Shown here one piece after another: positions 16,896 through 24,781 of a DNA stretch of 64,000 nt. The stretch lies in NCBI GenBank assembly GCA_017403185.1, contig JAFQON010000031.1, forward strand, positions 1 through 64,000, read 5' to 3'. Origin of the DNA: Clostridia bacterium. Lineage in GTDB: Bacteria > Bacillota > Clostridia > Oscillospirales > Acutalibacteraceae. A model generated the notes under the pieces. It saw only the letters and a program-made list of their open reading frames with translations, was not told the DNA's origin and searched no databases. Within the stretch, counting starts at the first letter, position 1, and each line of letters starts with the position of its first letter. The position numbers and the translations under genes were made by a program.

Positions 16896-17643
16896 TGTTA
16901 CGCAGCCTCCTTTCAAGAATACTTACCAATTTTGTAAAGAAAACTACCAGCACAAGATAAATAAGTGCAACAGCAATCAGCGGCATAAAGGCCGAATATG
17001 TACGGCTTCTGATAAGGTCTCCCGCTTTTGTAATATCCTCAAGTGCAACATAGCCCGAAACGGAAGTTTCTTTGAGAAGAACGATAAATTCGTTTGCAAG
17101 GGTGGGAAGCACATTCTTGAACGCCTGAGGAATAATAATCTTTATCATTGTCTGAGTGTAGCTCAATCCGAGGCTTCTTCCTGCTTCAAACTGCCCCTTA
17201 TCTATGGACATGATGCCGGAACGCACTATCTCGGCAACATATGCACCCGAATTAATACCGAACGCAAGCGATGCAACAAGAATTTTGCTGTCTGTTGAAA
17301 CCAAAATAACATAGTACATAAGCATCAGCTGAACAACCACCGGTGTTCCTCTGATAACCGTAAGATACACTTTGGCAACTGCGTTTAAGAATTTCAAAAC
17401 GGCTCTGCCGAAAGAGTTCCTTATTGTTGAGATATTATTATCGTGTGTTGACCTGACAATTGCGATAATAACACCTATGGCGATACCAAGCAAAACAGAA
17501 TATAAAGTTATCTGAAGCGTAACAAAAAGTCCGTCAACAAGCCACTTCCATCTGTCGCCGTCAATAAAACAAAAAACAAACTCGTCTTTCAGCTCAACAA
17601 ACCATGTCGCTATGCTGCTGAAAAACGCATTTAACTTATCCAT
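16885..17643 (-). CDS. Polar amino acid ABC transporter permease
   Basis: A 252-residue HisMQ-type permease with about five membrane segments. The EAA loop, which docks on the ATPase, is visible as [25 protein letters not shown] (near residues 154-178). RGTPVVVQL is the typical early motif. It forms the transmembrane channel, probably as a homodimer since no second permease gene is present. AGGAGAA precedes the ATG. Confidence 0.93.
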   Translation of the reverse strand: MDKLNAFFSSIATWFVELKDEFVFCFIDGDRWKWLVDGLFVTLQITLYSVLLGIAIGVIIAIVRSTHDNNISTIRNSFGRAVLKFLNAVAKVYLTVIRGTPVVVQLMLMYYVILVSTDSKILVASLAFGINSGAYVAEIVRSGIMSIDKGQFEAGRSLGLSYTQTMIKIIIPQAFKNVLPTLANEFIVLLKETSVSGYVALEDITKAGDLIRSRTYSAFMPLIAVALIYLVLVVFFTKLVSILERRLRNSDH

Positions 17644-17672
17644 TATAATTTCTCCTGCCGTTTATAAATTAA

Positions 17673-17695
17673 GGGACGGGGGAAATCCCCGCCCC
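17673..17695 (-). promoter_or_regulatory. Intercistronic hairpin between binding protein and permease genes
   Basis: 17673-17681 and 17687-17695 form a GC-rich 9-bp stem. On the minus strand the one non-Watson-Crick position is a G-U wobble, whereas on plus it is an A-C mismatch, so the fold is meant for the operon transcript. No T-run follows, so it is more likely an mRNA 3' end stabiliser or attenuator that raises binding-protein level over the membrane subunits. Confidence 0.6.
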
Positions 17696-17716
17696 GTTTA
17701 ATTGGTTTATGAATAA

Positions 17717-18580
17717 TTATTTGTTGTTAACAGCAACAAACTCCTTGGCAGGTTCATTGTCGATAACCACGCAATCAACCTTGCCTGCAACAAGTGCCTG
17801 AACAGCATCTGCGCCCTTGTTGTAACGCTCAATCTGTGCGGTGGGCTCTCCTTCTTCGGGCTCTTCAAGATCCCATGTTGTGTAAAGATCACCTGTTGTG
17901 CCCTGCTGAACGCCTACCTTCCAAAGGCTGCCGTCTGCCTTGGGTGCAAAAAGATCATCGGCGCTTGTGATTTCTGAGCCTTCCTTAACGATAACAACCT
18001 GAACGCCTGTTGCGTATGACTCAGTGAAGTTAACGGATTCTTTTCTTTCATCTGTAACGGTGAGACCCGCCATAATAAAATCAATCTTACCTGCAACAAG
18101 AGCAGGGATTGTTGCATCAAAAAGCATATCCTCAATAACAAGCTTTTTGCCGAGGGCGTCAGCAATTGCAGCAGCGATTTCTGCATCGATGCCTACAATT
18201 GAATCGCCTTCTTTGAATTCATAGGGAGGAAATTCGGCATTTGTTCCCATCTTGATAACTTCCTTGCCTTCAACATCCTGCTGGAACACAAGATCATGTT
18301 CAATGCCTGAAATGTACTTATCCTGGATTTTCTTAACTGTACCGTTTTCTTTAAGTGCCTTAAGTGCAGCATTGATATCTGCAAGAAGCTGTGTTTCTTC
18401 TTTAGCAACAGCAATAGCATAATCCTCGGTGATATATTCTGTATCAAGGATTTCAAGCTTTGCATCTTTATTTGCATTTGCGTCAGAATCATTTCCTGTG
18501 CCCGAATTGCAACCTGCAAACATGGTAACCATTGTTACAACCGCCATTAACGCTGCAAGAATCTTAACAAATTTTTTCAT
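17717..18580 (-). CDS. Amino acid ABC transporter substrate-binding lipoprotein
   Basis: A 287-residue solute-binding protein of family 3. A lipoprotein signal ends in FAGC, with Cys24 as the lipid-anchored residue. The sequence EVIKMGTNAEFPPYEFKEGDSIVGID is the family start motif, but it lies near residue 105 rather than just after the signal. The preceding 75 residues read like the C-terminal part of a second solute-binding lobe (LLADINAALKALKENGTVKKIQDKYI), so the gene looks circularly permuted or carries a duplicated tail. ATG 18580 follows GGAGG. The substrate is probably a polar amino acid. Confidence 0.88.
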   Translation of the reverse strand: MKKFVKILAALMAVVTMVTMFAGCNSGTGNDSDANANKDAKLEILDTEYITEDYAIAVAKEETQLLADINAALKALKENGTVKKIQDKYISGIEHDLVFQQDVEGKEVIKMGTNAEFPPYEFKEGDSIVGIDAEIAAAIADALGKKLVIEDMLFDATIPALVAGKIDFIMAGLTVTDERKESVNFTESYATGVQVVIVKEGSEITSADDLFAPKADGSLWKVGVQQGTTGDLYTTWDLEEPEEGEPTAQIERYNKGADAVQALVAGKVDCVVIDNEPAKEFVAVNNK

Positions 18581-18612
18581 AGAGATAACCTCCGTCATAT
18601 TATAATATCCTT

Positions 18613-18641
18613 ATTATAGCATTGAGAAACGCAAATGTAAA
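18613..18641 (-). promoter_or_regulatory. Sigma-A promoter of the amino acid transporter operon
   Basis: On minus, TTTACA (18636-18641), a 17-base spacer and TATAAT (18613-18618) lie 33 bases before the ATG at 18580. Confidence 0.8.
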
Positions 18642-18677
18642 GTAGAAATGTATTTTTATAAGAAAATAATGTTTTAT

Positions 18678-19556
18678 TTATTCAATTTCCGCAAGGGAAT
18701 TCATTGCATTTATGAAATCCTCATAAAAATCGGCTTCAAACTCCATTTTTTCACCCGTCACGGGATGCTCAAAGCTGCTTTTGCGGCAGTGAAGAAGCTG
18801 ATGACCGATTTCAGGCATGAAATCACCGTACATCGTATCCCCCGCAAGCACATTGCCTCCATACGCCATGTGCACCCTTATCTGGTGTGTTCTGCCCGTT
18901 TCAAGGCGCAGGCTCAGCAGCGTTGCGCCGTCAAAATTCTTCTCCGCCCTCCAGTTTGTTACGGCGGGCTCAACGCCAAGCTCATATGAGCAGGCACGCA
19001 GGGTTTTCATCGGGTCGGGGCGGTAAATCGGCACATCCACCCTGCCCTCACCGCTGAGCTTTCCTTTTACAAGAGCATAATATTCCTTTTCAATTTTACC
19101 CGCAAGCTTGCAGGCGGAAAGCGGATTGAGCGCACACACAACAATGCCCGAGGTGCCTTTATCAAGCCTGCCGACCGCCCTGAATGCAGCACTTTTGCCC
19201 TTTGCGGCAAGGTGTGCGGCTACGGCATTGGCAAGCGTGTCACCCTGATGATTATGAGTGGGGTGCATCGCCATAAACGGTGATTTGTTGACTACAAGAA
19301 TATCGTCATCCTCATAAATAATATTTATTTCGGCGTTGAGTGCTTCGGGCAGCACATCGTCATCGGGAATTTCGACGCTGAGAATATCGCCGCATTTAAG
19401 GCGGTCAATGGTGCGTGACTGCACTCCGTTGAGCTTGAGCGCAAACTTGACCTTGCGCATCAGCCTTGCGGAATATCCGCAATATCCTCTCAGAAAATGA
19501 ACAACCTTTCTGCCCTCATACTCCGCAGGCACGGTATAGTCTATGTTCCTCGGCAT
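18678..19556 (-). CDS. RluA-family pseudouridine synthase
   Basis: A 292-residue protein with an N-terminal S4-like RNA-binding domain and the RluA/RluD catalytic domain. GRLDKGTSGIVV (near residue 159) holds the catalytic Asp in the RLD motif; NKSPFMAMHPT and TGRTHQIRVHMA are further family motifs. It converts uridine to pseudouridine in rRNA or tRNA; the exact site cannot be told because Firmicutes carry several paralogues. It stands alone, divergent from the secreted protein gene at 19752. Confidence 0.9.
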   Translation of the reverse strand: MPRNIDYTVPAEYEGRKVVHFLRGYCGYSARLMRKVKFALKLNGVQSRTIDRLKCGDILSVEIPDDDVLPEALNAEINIIYEDDDILVVNKSPFMAMHPTHNHQGDTLANAVAAHLAAKGKSAAFRAVGRLDKGTSGIVVCALNPLSACKLAGKIEKEYYALVKGKLSGEGRVDVPIYRPDPMKTLRACSYELGVEPAVTNWRAEKNFDGATLLSLRLETGRTHQIRVHMAYGGNVLAGDTMYGDFMPEIGHQLLHCRKSSFEHPVTGEKMEFEADFYEDFINAMNSLAEIE

Positions 19557-19581
19557 TTCACACCTTCTTTCAACGGTTACA

Positions 19582-19610
19582 ATTATATCATAAACAGTGC
19601 TTTTTGTATA
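19582..19610 (-). promoter_or_regulatory. Probable promoter of the pseudouridine synthase gene
   Basis: On minus, TATAAT (19582-19587) with TATACA (19605-19610) 17 bases upstream, 26 bases before the start at 19556. The -35 box is weak. Confidence 0.5.
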
Positions 19611-19680
19611 GCCAAAAATTACAAAACTGTTACAGCCGATTACAAGAAATTACAGTTTGATTTCAAACTCGTAATTTCTC

Positions 19681-19709
19681 TTTACAAATAAAAAATCCGA
19701 TGCTAAAAT
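19681..19709 (+). promoter_or_regulatory. Sigma-A promoter of the secreted protein gene
   Basis: TTTACA (19681-19686), a 17-base spacer and TAAAAT (19704-19709), followed by a 42-base leader with AAGGAGG at the end. Confidence 0.75.
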
Positions 19710-19751
19710 CAACTCATCGAGGGGGGAAACCCTGTTAAGGAGGACAAAAAC

Positions 19752-20960
19752 ATGAAAAGAAACTTCAAAGCAATCATTGCGGCAATGCTTACAGCCATTA
19801 TGGCATTCACGGGCCTTACAGCCTTCGCTGAAAACAGCACTCCATCCGAGCTCGAATGGGATTTCTACGGCAACACTTACTATTATGATTATGCAGGCGA
19901 GCTTGAATTGGGCGAAAATGAAATCGACAACAGCACTTCGGATTACCTCTGGTATACATTTGATGTGCAGACAGCAGGCTTTTATTACATTTCATATGAC
20001 TACAGTAATTCAGATATCTGGATAGGAATTCCCGAAAAATACGAGAACGGAAAAGCTTACAACGAAGCAAGCCGTATTTACCACGGTGCCGATGACATTG
20101 ACGGCATTATCTGCTACTTTGAAAGCGGCGAGAATGTTGCAGCCTTTGATATATATGATATCGAAGAGGACAGCACAATCAATGTTGAATTCTACGGCGA
20201 AGAAATCACCGCTGTAACCGTTTCGGATTCGCTCATTCTGAATTACGATATCTACGAAGGCGAAGATGAAAACAGATATTATGTTGATGCAGAAGCTACA
20301 GTTGAGTTTTCATCGGGCAAAACCGCTACCAAGTACGAGCTCTACTGCATTGCAGACAAAAAAATCGTTACGGGCACCAACACTCTCAAAGAATACATTC
20401 TCGGTAAAGAATATGAAGTAACCATTGATGTTTGTGAAGTATCGGATTTTATCGAAGGTGCCGAGGTCAGCAACATTGAGAATTACCTCACTGTGACTGA
20501 ATACTATGACGGCTACAACTACAACGAGCCCTACGGCGAAACCCTCACCGTAACCTTCAAGGACGGCACAAAGGGCGAGGTTTGCCTCAATGATGACGAG
20601 TATCTCACTCTCCCCAACGGCAAAAAAGTGTGGTGCTACACAGATGTTGAAATCGAGGGTGACACAGCAGTTCTTACCGCTTATGTTGCAGGAACAGCCG
20701 TTGCATCCTATGACTGCACAATCATCCCCGCAAGCACAGATGAAAACATTGATAATCTGAAATCCAACAACGCCCACAACCTTCATATGGTATCACGATA
20801 TATCCGTCAGGCGCTTATTACCGTTCTTGAATGTGACAGCGTTGATGAATTCCTCAACTTCGGTGCACAGGAGGCGGCAGACAGACTTTATTGGGCAATT
20901 GATTATTTCCTTGACATTTTCAGAGAAACCTTTGCTCTTGTTTCATATCTTATGTTCTGA
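19752..20960 (+). CDS. Secreted acidic protein of unknown function
   Basis: A 402-residue protein with a clear signal peptide (residues 1-26, ending AFA-E). The mature part is rich in Asp, Glu and Tyr and poor in Lys. It begins with a probable beta-sandwich segment of the pre-peptidase type (LWYTFDVQTAGFYYISYDYSN) and ends with a helical stretch of about 60 residues (NLHMVSRYIRQALITVLEC). No sorting motif or catalytic signature is seen. It has its own promoter and a terminator, so it is monocistronic. Function unknown; a surface or matrix protein is plausible. Confidence 0.7.
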   Translation: MKRNFKAIIAAMLTAIMAFTGLTAFAENSTPSELEWDFYGNTYYYDYAGELELGENEIDNSTSDYLWYTFDVQTAGFYYISYDYSNSDIWIGIPEKYENGKAYNEASRIYHGADDIDGIICYFESGENVAAFDIYDIEEDSTINVEFYGEEITAVTVSDSLILNYDIYEGEDENRYYVDAEATVEFSSGKTATKYELYCIADKKIVTGTNTLKEYILGKEYEVTIDVCEVSDFIEGAEVSNIENYLTVTEYYDGYNYNEPYGETLTVTFKDGTKGEVCLNDDEYLTLPNGKKVWCYTDVEIEGDTAVLTAYVAGTAVASYDCTIIPASTDENIDNLKSNNAHNLHMVSRYIRQALITVLECDSVDEFLNFGAQEAADRLYWAIDYFLDIFRETFALVSYLMF

Positions 20961-20970
20961 TAAAAAACTA

Positions 20971-20999
20971 TTGAAAATTTAACGGTTTTGTGATAAGGT
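20971..20999 (+). promoter_or_regulatory. Promoter of the lipoprotein gene, overlapping a terminator
   Basis: TTGAAA (20971-20976), a 17-base spacer and TAAGGT (20994-20999). The next element, a terminator hairpin, begins at 20998, inside this -10 box. Confidence 0.5.
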
Positions 21000-21029
21000 G
21001 AGTGGTAGAAATACCGCTCACTTTTTCTT
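20998..21029 (+). terminator. Terminator between the two secreted-protein genes
   Basis: GTGAGTGGTA (20998-21007) pairs with 21012-21021 around GAAA, with one G-U pair, followed by TTTTTCTT. It most simply ends the upstream gene, but if the overlapping promoter is real it would also lie at the very start of the lipoprotein mRNA. Confidence 0.7.
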
Positions 21030-21046
21030 AAGGGGGATGATATAAG

Positions 21047-21970
21047 ATGAAAAAAGCTTTTGCAATAATTCTCACCTTCTCGGTGCTTTTCCTTTGCGCC
21101 TGCAATGCCCGCAAGCCTGCCGAAGAGCCTGCAGCAAGCGAAAGCAAGAGCACAACGGAGTTTGTGCCCGTGAGGCTTACCGCACCGACAACACCAACCG
21201 TGCCCACAACGAAGCCTGTGATAATTTCAGAATGGCCTACCGACCTTCTGCCCGAAAAATTCCCCGCTCCGCCCGAAGGAACATTCGCCTTTGAGGTTGC
21301 AAAGGGCGACCACGAAAAGCATGAGGGTGATTTCGCCTCGGACTGGGTAAGAATAAGATTCGTTTGCCCCGAGCAAAATTTTCACTCCTTCACAAACAGA
21401 ATGACCGAGCTCGGATATTTCGGCGGTTCAAAAAGAATAACAGACGGCACATTCTACAACAACGGCTACTCAGGCTATTGGCAGAACGGCAAAGATATTG
21501 TTATCGCCAAAAGCTCCGTTGCTAATTCAAACGGAGAAATAACCGTTGTGGTTGATGTTACTCCGTGTGCTGACAACTTCCCGGATGCTCTTACCGAAAT
21601 TTTTCCGAAGTTCAACGGCTACACGGCAAGCACCGGCGAATACTGCGGCTTTGATGCAAGCAAAAACCCCGTATCAGGCACTTTTGAAGGCTCATTTTCT
21701 GAATACTGGTATTGGGAATACAGATTTTCAAACTGCTTTGTAGGTGTCAGCCTTGAAGATTTTGAAAACTATTATGAAACTCTCGGTGAAATGGATTTTT
21801 CGGGTGTTATCTCCACTGCCACCGTTGACGGCTGCAACACCATGTCGGTTGATGTTACAAAAACCATCGGCAACAACACCTATGCGGTGTATATGCTGTT
21901 CAATCAGACTCTCAGAACACTCGATATCGCATACACCAACGATACATCGCTTTATGTTGCGGAGCAATAA
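21047..21970 (+). CDS. Lipoprotein of unknown function
   Basis: A 307-residue protein with a lipoprotein signal (residues 1-18) and lipobox LCAC, so Cys19 is lipid-anchored. A Pro/Thr/Ser/Glu-rich linker (residues 20-65) follows, then a region with two similar segments (each about 100 residues, with FP..LTEIFPKFNGY and the earlier WPTDLLPEKFP) suggesting an internal repeat. No catalytic motif is seen. GGGGGAT precedes the ATG. It lies in tandem with the secreted acidic protein; a shared surface role is possible. Confidence 0.7.
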   Translation: MKKAFAIILTFSVLFLCACNARKPAEEPAASESKSTTEFVPVRLTAPTTPTVPTTKPVIISEWPTDLLPEKFPAPPEGTFAFEVAKGDHEKHEGDFASDWVRIRFVCPEQNFHSFTNRMTELGYFGGSKRITDGTFYNNGYSGYWQNGKDIVIAKSSVANSNGEITVVVDVTPCADNFPDALTEIFPKFNGYTASTGEYCGFDASKNPVSGTFEGSFSEYWYWEYRFSNCFVGVSLEDFENYYETLGEMDFSGVISTATVDGCNTMSVDVTKTIGNNTYAVYMLFNQTLRTLDIAYTNDTSLYVAEQ

Positions 21971-21974
21971 AAAC

Positions 21975-22000
21975 GGGGCTGTTTTACAGCCCCTTTTTTT
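21975..22000 (+). terminator. Terminator of the lipoprotein gene
   Basis: GGGGCTG (21975-21981) pairs with CAGCCCC (21987-21993), followed by seven T. The convergent GH30 gene ends at 21999 inside the T-run. Confidence 0.85.
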
Positions 22001-23408
22001 ATTTAAGAACAACCGTTGTAATGCTTTTTGCAGGCAGGTTAAGCTGCCTTGAATAATCACCCGAATACACATTCTCGCAGTTGTGAGCGGCATCCGTGCG
22101 ACAGATTTCCATAGTATCATAAAAGCCGTAAAGCTTTATTTCAAGCGGCGCTTCCTCATTGTTTATGAGCACGATAACGGTTTCATCGCCGCCTCTGAAT
22201 GCAGTCGAAACAACCTTGCTGTTTTCTTCAAGGCTGTCAAGCACATCAATGCGTTTCATACCGGGCTTTATGAAATTTGAAAACTGCTTATATGCGTAGT
22301 ATCTGTTATAAATCACAAGCTCGCCGTTGATAAGCTCCATAAGCCCGTCACCGTTAACGGCTGTCCAGCTCTGCCACGAAACGGCATTCATCAGGCTCAA
22401 ATCCTGAGCAATTATATTAGCCATATAAAGACCGCTGTCGATGGTTGTTGAATCAATTTTCAGCGGCAGCTCACACCACTCGCTCATCTCAAGCTTTTTA
22501 TCGGAATACTGTGTTGCAAACTTGTTGCCGACCTCACTCTTGACCCAATAATTGTTGTCTATCCAATAGCTGTGACCGCTGTAGGTGTCACAGAATTCAT
22601 TAAGAATATCGCTTGCAAAAAACTTGTCTATGTATTCATAATATTCAGGCGAAAGCTGACCGCTTTCGGGGCCGCTGAGTTTATAAGGTGAATTGCGTTT
22701 TTTCATCTCGGTTGCAAAAAGCTCAAGCACCTCAACGGTTTCGTCTGCGGTGTAATGACAGCCCTCCTGACCGACCCAATCACCGCCCCACTTCCACTGA
22801 GGCTCATTTATGGGCGAAATCGCTGTTACGGGGTAACCCTCGGCAACAAACCAATCGGCGATCGTGAGCACATAATCAACAAAAGCGGCATAGTTCTCTT
22901 TGGGAAGGTTTGATGCGTACTCTGTAAGTCCGCCCGAAGCCTGACCGCTCGCAGTCATTGAAAAATGAGGGCTGTTGCAGAAGAGTATAACCTCCTTTGC
23001 GCCGTATTCAACCGCCATATCAAGCATTCTGCGGGCATTTGCATCACGGGTGAAATCATATTCGTATTCGCCCGTTTCGGCATTGAGCACATAAAAGCTC
23101 TCGGTGCGTCTGTTGGGGTCACCGATTCTTGTGTTCGGATTTTCCTTTTCACCGCCGCCGATATTATAGCGGTAAACATCAAGCCCGAGGCCCGTTTCAT
23201 CATCATAAAGAAGCCTTGCAATTTCTCTTGCGGTGTCGGCATCATCTATGGTCTGTGACCACCACGCCGAGCTTGTGCCGAAGTTTTCAAAGGTCTGATG
23301 CTCCACGAATTTGTTCACTCCGATCGACTGCTTTTTTTCGCTTGTAAAAATTGAAAAAGTAAACGCTTGCAGCCATGCAAGCACAACGCATAAATATGTT
23401 TTAAGCAT
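21999..23408 (-). CDS. Secreted glycoside hydrolase family 30 enzyme
   Basis: A 469-residue protein with an N-terminal hydrophobic signal (residues 3-21) and a GH30 (beta/alpha)8 barrel plus the side beta domain at the C-terminus. The acid/base Glu202 lies in INEPQW and the nucleophile Glu310 in MSEWCE; YNIGGG near 81 is also typical. GH30 includes endo-beta-1,6-galactanases, glucuronoxylanases, glucosylceramidases and beta-1,6-glucanases; the overall motif pattern looks most like the endo-beta-1,6-galactanase branch, but the specificity is not certain. It is divergent from a YhcH-family gene, both with strong promoters. Confidence 0.85.
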   Translation of the reverse strand: MLKTYLCVVLAWLQAFTFSIFTSEKKQSIGVNKFVEHQTFENFGTSSAWWSQTIDDADTAREIARLLYDDETGLGLDVYRYNIGGGEKENPNTRIGDPNRRTESFYVLNAETGEYEYDFTRDANARRMLDMAVEYGAKEVILFCNSPHFSMTASGQASGGLTEYASNLPKENYAAFVDYVLTIADWFVAEGYPVTAISPINEPQWKWGGDWVGQEGCHYTADETVEVLELFATEMKKRNSPYKLSGPESGQLSPEYYEYIDKFFASDILNEFCDTYSGHSYWIDNNYWVKSEVGNKFATQYSDKKLEMSEWCELPLKIDSTTIDSGLYMANIIAQDLSLMNAVSWQSWTAVNGDGLMELINGELVIYNRYYAYKQFSNFIKPGMKRIDVLDSLEENSKVVSTAFRGGDETVIVLINNEEAPLEIKLYGFYDTMEICRTDAAHNCENVYSGDYSRQLNLPAKSITTVVLK

Positions 23409-23436
23409 TCCTCTGCCCCTTTCTTTTCATAATATC

Positions 23437-23465
23437 AGTTTATCACGGACAGAAATATGTGTCAA
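23437..23465 (-). promoter_or_regulatory. Sigma-A promoter of the GH30 gene
   Basis: On minus, TTGACA (23460-23465), a 17-base spacer and TAAACT (23437-23442), 29 bases before the ATG at 23408. Confidence 0.75.
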
Positions 23466-23473
23466 TTACAATA

Positions 23474-23501
23474 TTGACATTTAATTGCGAAGCATTATAA
23501 T
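23474..23501 (+). promoter_or_regulatory. Near-consensus sigma-A promoter of the YhcH-family gene
   Basis: TTGACA (23474-23479), a 16-base spacer and TATAAT (23496-23501), 31 bases before the ATG at 23533. It is eight bases from the -35 box of the divergent GH30 promoter, so the two may be co-regulated. Confidence 0.85.
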
Positions 23502-23532
23502 AATATCATAAAACCGAAAAGGAGAAATTATC

Positions 23533-23973
23533 ATGATTTACGATACCGTGAAAAACCTGAAGCTTTACTCGGCATTCAACCCTGCGTTTGATGCAATTGC
23601 GGATTTCATTGAAAAAAACGACCTCAAGGCACTTGAATGCGGTTCATATGATGTTGCAGAGGGTATCACCGCAGGCATATCCGAATATGAGCCCGGCGCA
23701 GGCGGCGACTATGAGGCACACAGAGAATATCACGACCTGCAGCTTGCAATCACGGGCGAAGAGGCAATCGGCGTGCTTCCGCTTGAATTTGTTGCAGATT
23801 CAACAGGCTACAAGCCCGACATCGAATTCTTCACCTCACAGTCGGCAGATGCAACCATGGTTGCACTCACCGAAGGCACCTTTGCATTCCTTGCCCCTTC
23901 AGATGCCCACAAGCCCGGCATTAAAACGGGAAGCGACAAAATAAAGAAGGTTGTTTTCAAAATCAAGGTATAA
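23533..23973 (+). CDS. YhcH/YjgK/YiaL-family protein
   Basis: A 146-residue cupin-like protein of the DUF386 family, which includes the E. coli EbgC beta-galactosidase subunit, the TabA biofilm protein and YhcH of the sialic acid operon. The conserved metal-binding stretch HREYHDLQLAITGEE is near residues 67-81, and the late His in PSDAHKPG is also kept. Members are thought to act on sugars, perhaps as anomerases or isomerases. Divergence from a GH30 gene fits a role with sugars released by that enzyme. Confidence 0.85.
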   Translation: MIYDTVKNLKLYSAFNPAFDAIADFIEKNDLKALECGSYDVAEGITAGISEYEPGAGGDYEAHREYHDLQLAITGEEAIGVLPLEFVADSTGYKPDIEFFTSQSADATMVALTEGTFAFLAPSDAHKPGIKTGSDKIKKVVFKIKV

Positions 23974-23979
23974 GAACAC

Positions 23980-24011
23980 GCCTTACCTGCTCAAATAAAG
24001 GCAGGTAAGGC
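23980..24011. terminator. Bidirectional terminator overlapping a gene end
   Basis: GCCTTACCTGC (23980-23990) pairs exactly with 24001-24011. The minus-strand gene ends at 23983, so its last codons are part of the stem. Confidence 0.75.
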
Positions 24012-24705
24012 TTTGTTTATAATAAGGGATAACATAAAATGCGGGCAGAATTGCGATGCAGAGCAAAAACCACGGTGCAAAGCTGAGCTTGAAAAAGAAA
24101 ATCTCAGCAAGCCTGCCCCGTGTTCGTCTTGCGCTTTCTCTTATCGCATCCCCTGCCGAAAAATCCTTGTAGCAGGCAAGGAAAAACCAGCTTTCGGAAT
24201 ATCTTTGTATGAACACGGCGTAAAAAATCATCCCTGCCAAAGCAAGCACCGAAAGCCCCGTCATAACGGCGTATGCCGCACGCAGGCTGACCGCATTATG
24301 ATAATTGTGACAAACAAAAAACGCTACGCAGGCGGCGGGCACCGCTTCAAACGCGGCAAACCAGAACAGTTTCAATAGAAAAAGCCTCACGCTCAGCTCG
24401 CACGCCTTGAGAGCATCCGCAAAGCATATTTCAGGCTTGCCGAACCTTGCTCTTCCCCTTGCAAGCATGAGAAGCTTCATCTGAAGCTGCAGCCTTAACG
24501 GTGAAACTGCCGCAATCGAAACAGGCAGGCTGCACGCCGCAAAAACAGCAAGCAAAGCCGCTTCGGCAGAGAAAAAATAATTCAGCGCCGCATTGCAGAC
24601 CGAAAACACTGACAACAAAAGAATTATCGCCGCAACGGCAGGCACAACACTTAAATACGAGCCGCACATTGCCGCCCGTGCGGAAAGTTTTATTCTTGAA
24701 TTCAC
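23983..24705 (-). CDS. Membrane protein, DUF975-like
   Basis: A 240-residue protein with about five to six hydrophobic segments. The ordering of short cytoplasmic links and the C-terminal ESWFFLACYKD...SFAPWFLLCIAILPAFYVIPYYKQSLTCLY resemble the DUF975 membrane family of Firmicutes, but the match is by eye. Cys and Ala content is high. The likely start is GTG at 24705 with GGTGATT upstream. It is monocistronic and its function is unknown. Confidence 0.6.
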   Translation of the reverse strand: MNSRIKLSARAAMCGSYLSVVPAVAAIILLLSVFSVCNAALNYFFSAEAALLAVFAACSLPVSIAAVSPLRLQLQMKLLMLARGRARFGKPEICFADALKACELSVRLFLLKLFWFAAFEAVPAACVAFFVCHNYHNAVSLRAAYAVMTGLSVLALAGMIFYAVFIQRYSESWFFLACYKDFSAGDAIRESARRTRGRLAEIFFFKLSFAPWFLLCIAILPAFYVIPYYKQSLTCLYLSR

Positions 24706-24726
24706 ACAATCACCATAAAAGAAAAA

Positions 24727-24752
24727 AATCGGGAAGATTGCTCTTCCCGATT
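24727..24752 (-). terminator. Terminator of the LCAT-like hydrolase gene
   Basis: AATCGGGAAGA (24727-24737) pairs with 24742-24752; on minus it is followed by TTTTTTTC. It lies 30 bases past the hydrolase stop. Confidence 0.85.
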
Positions 24753-24781
24753 ATTTTTCTGTATTTGTGTTCTTTTATTCT

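Noticed and set aside
16636..17298. 220-codon open frame on plus across the ABC ATPase and permease
   Set aside because: Antisense to two confirmed transporter genes; no site, no motif.
20998..21046. Riboswitch before the lipoprotein gene
   Set aside because: Only one short hairpin with a T-run lies in the gap; the leader is too short for an aptamer.
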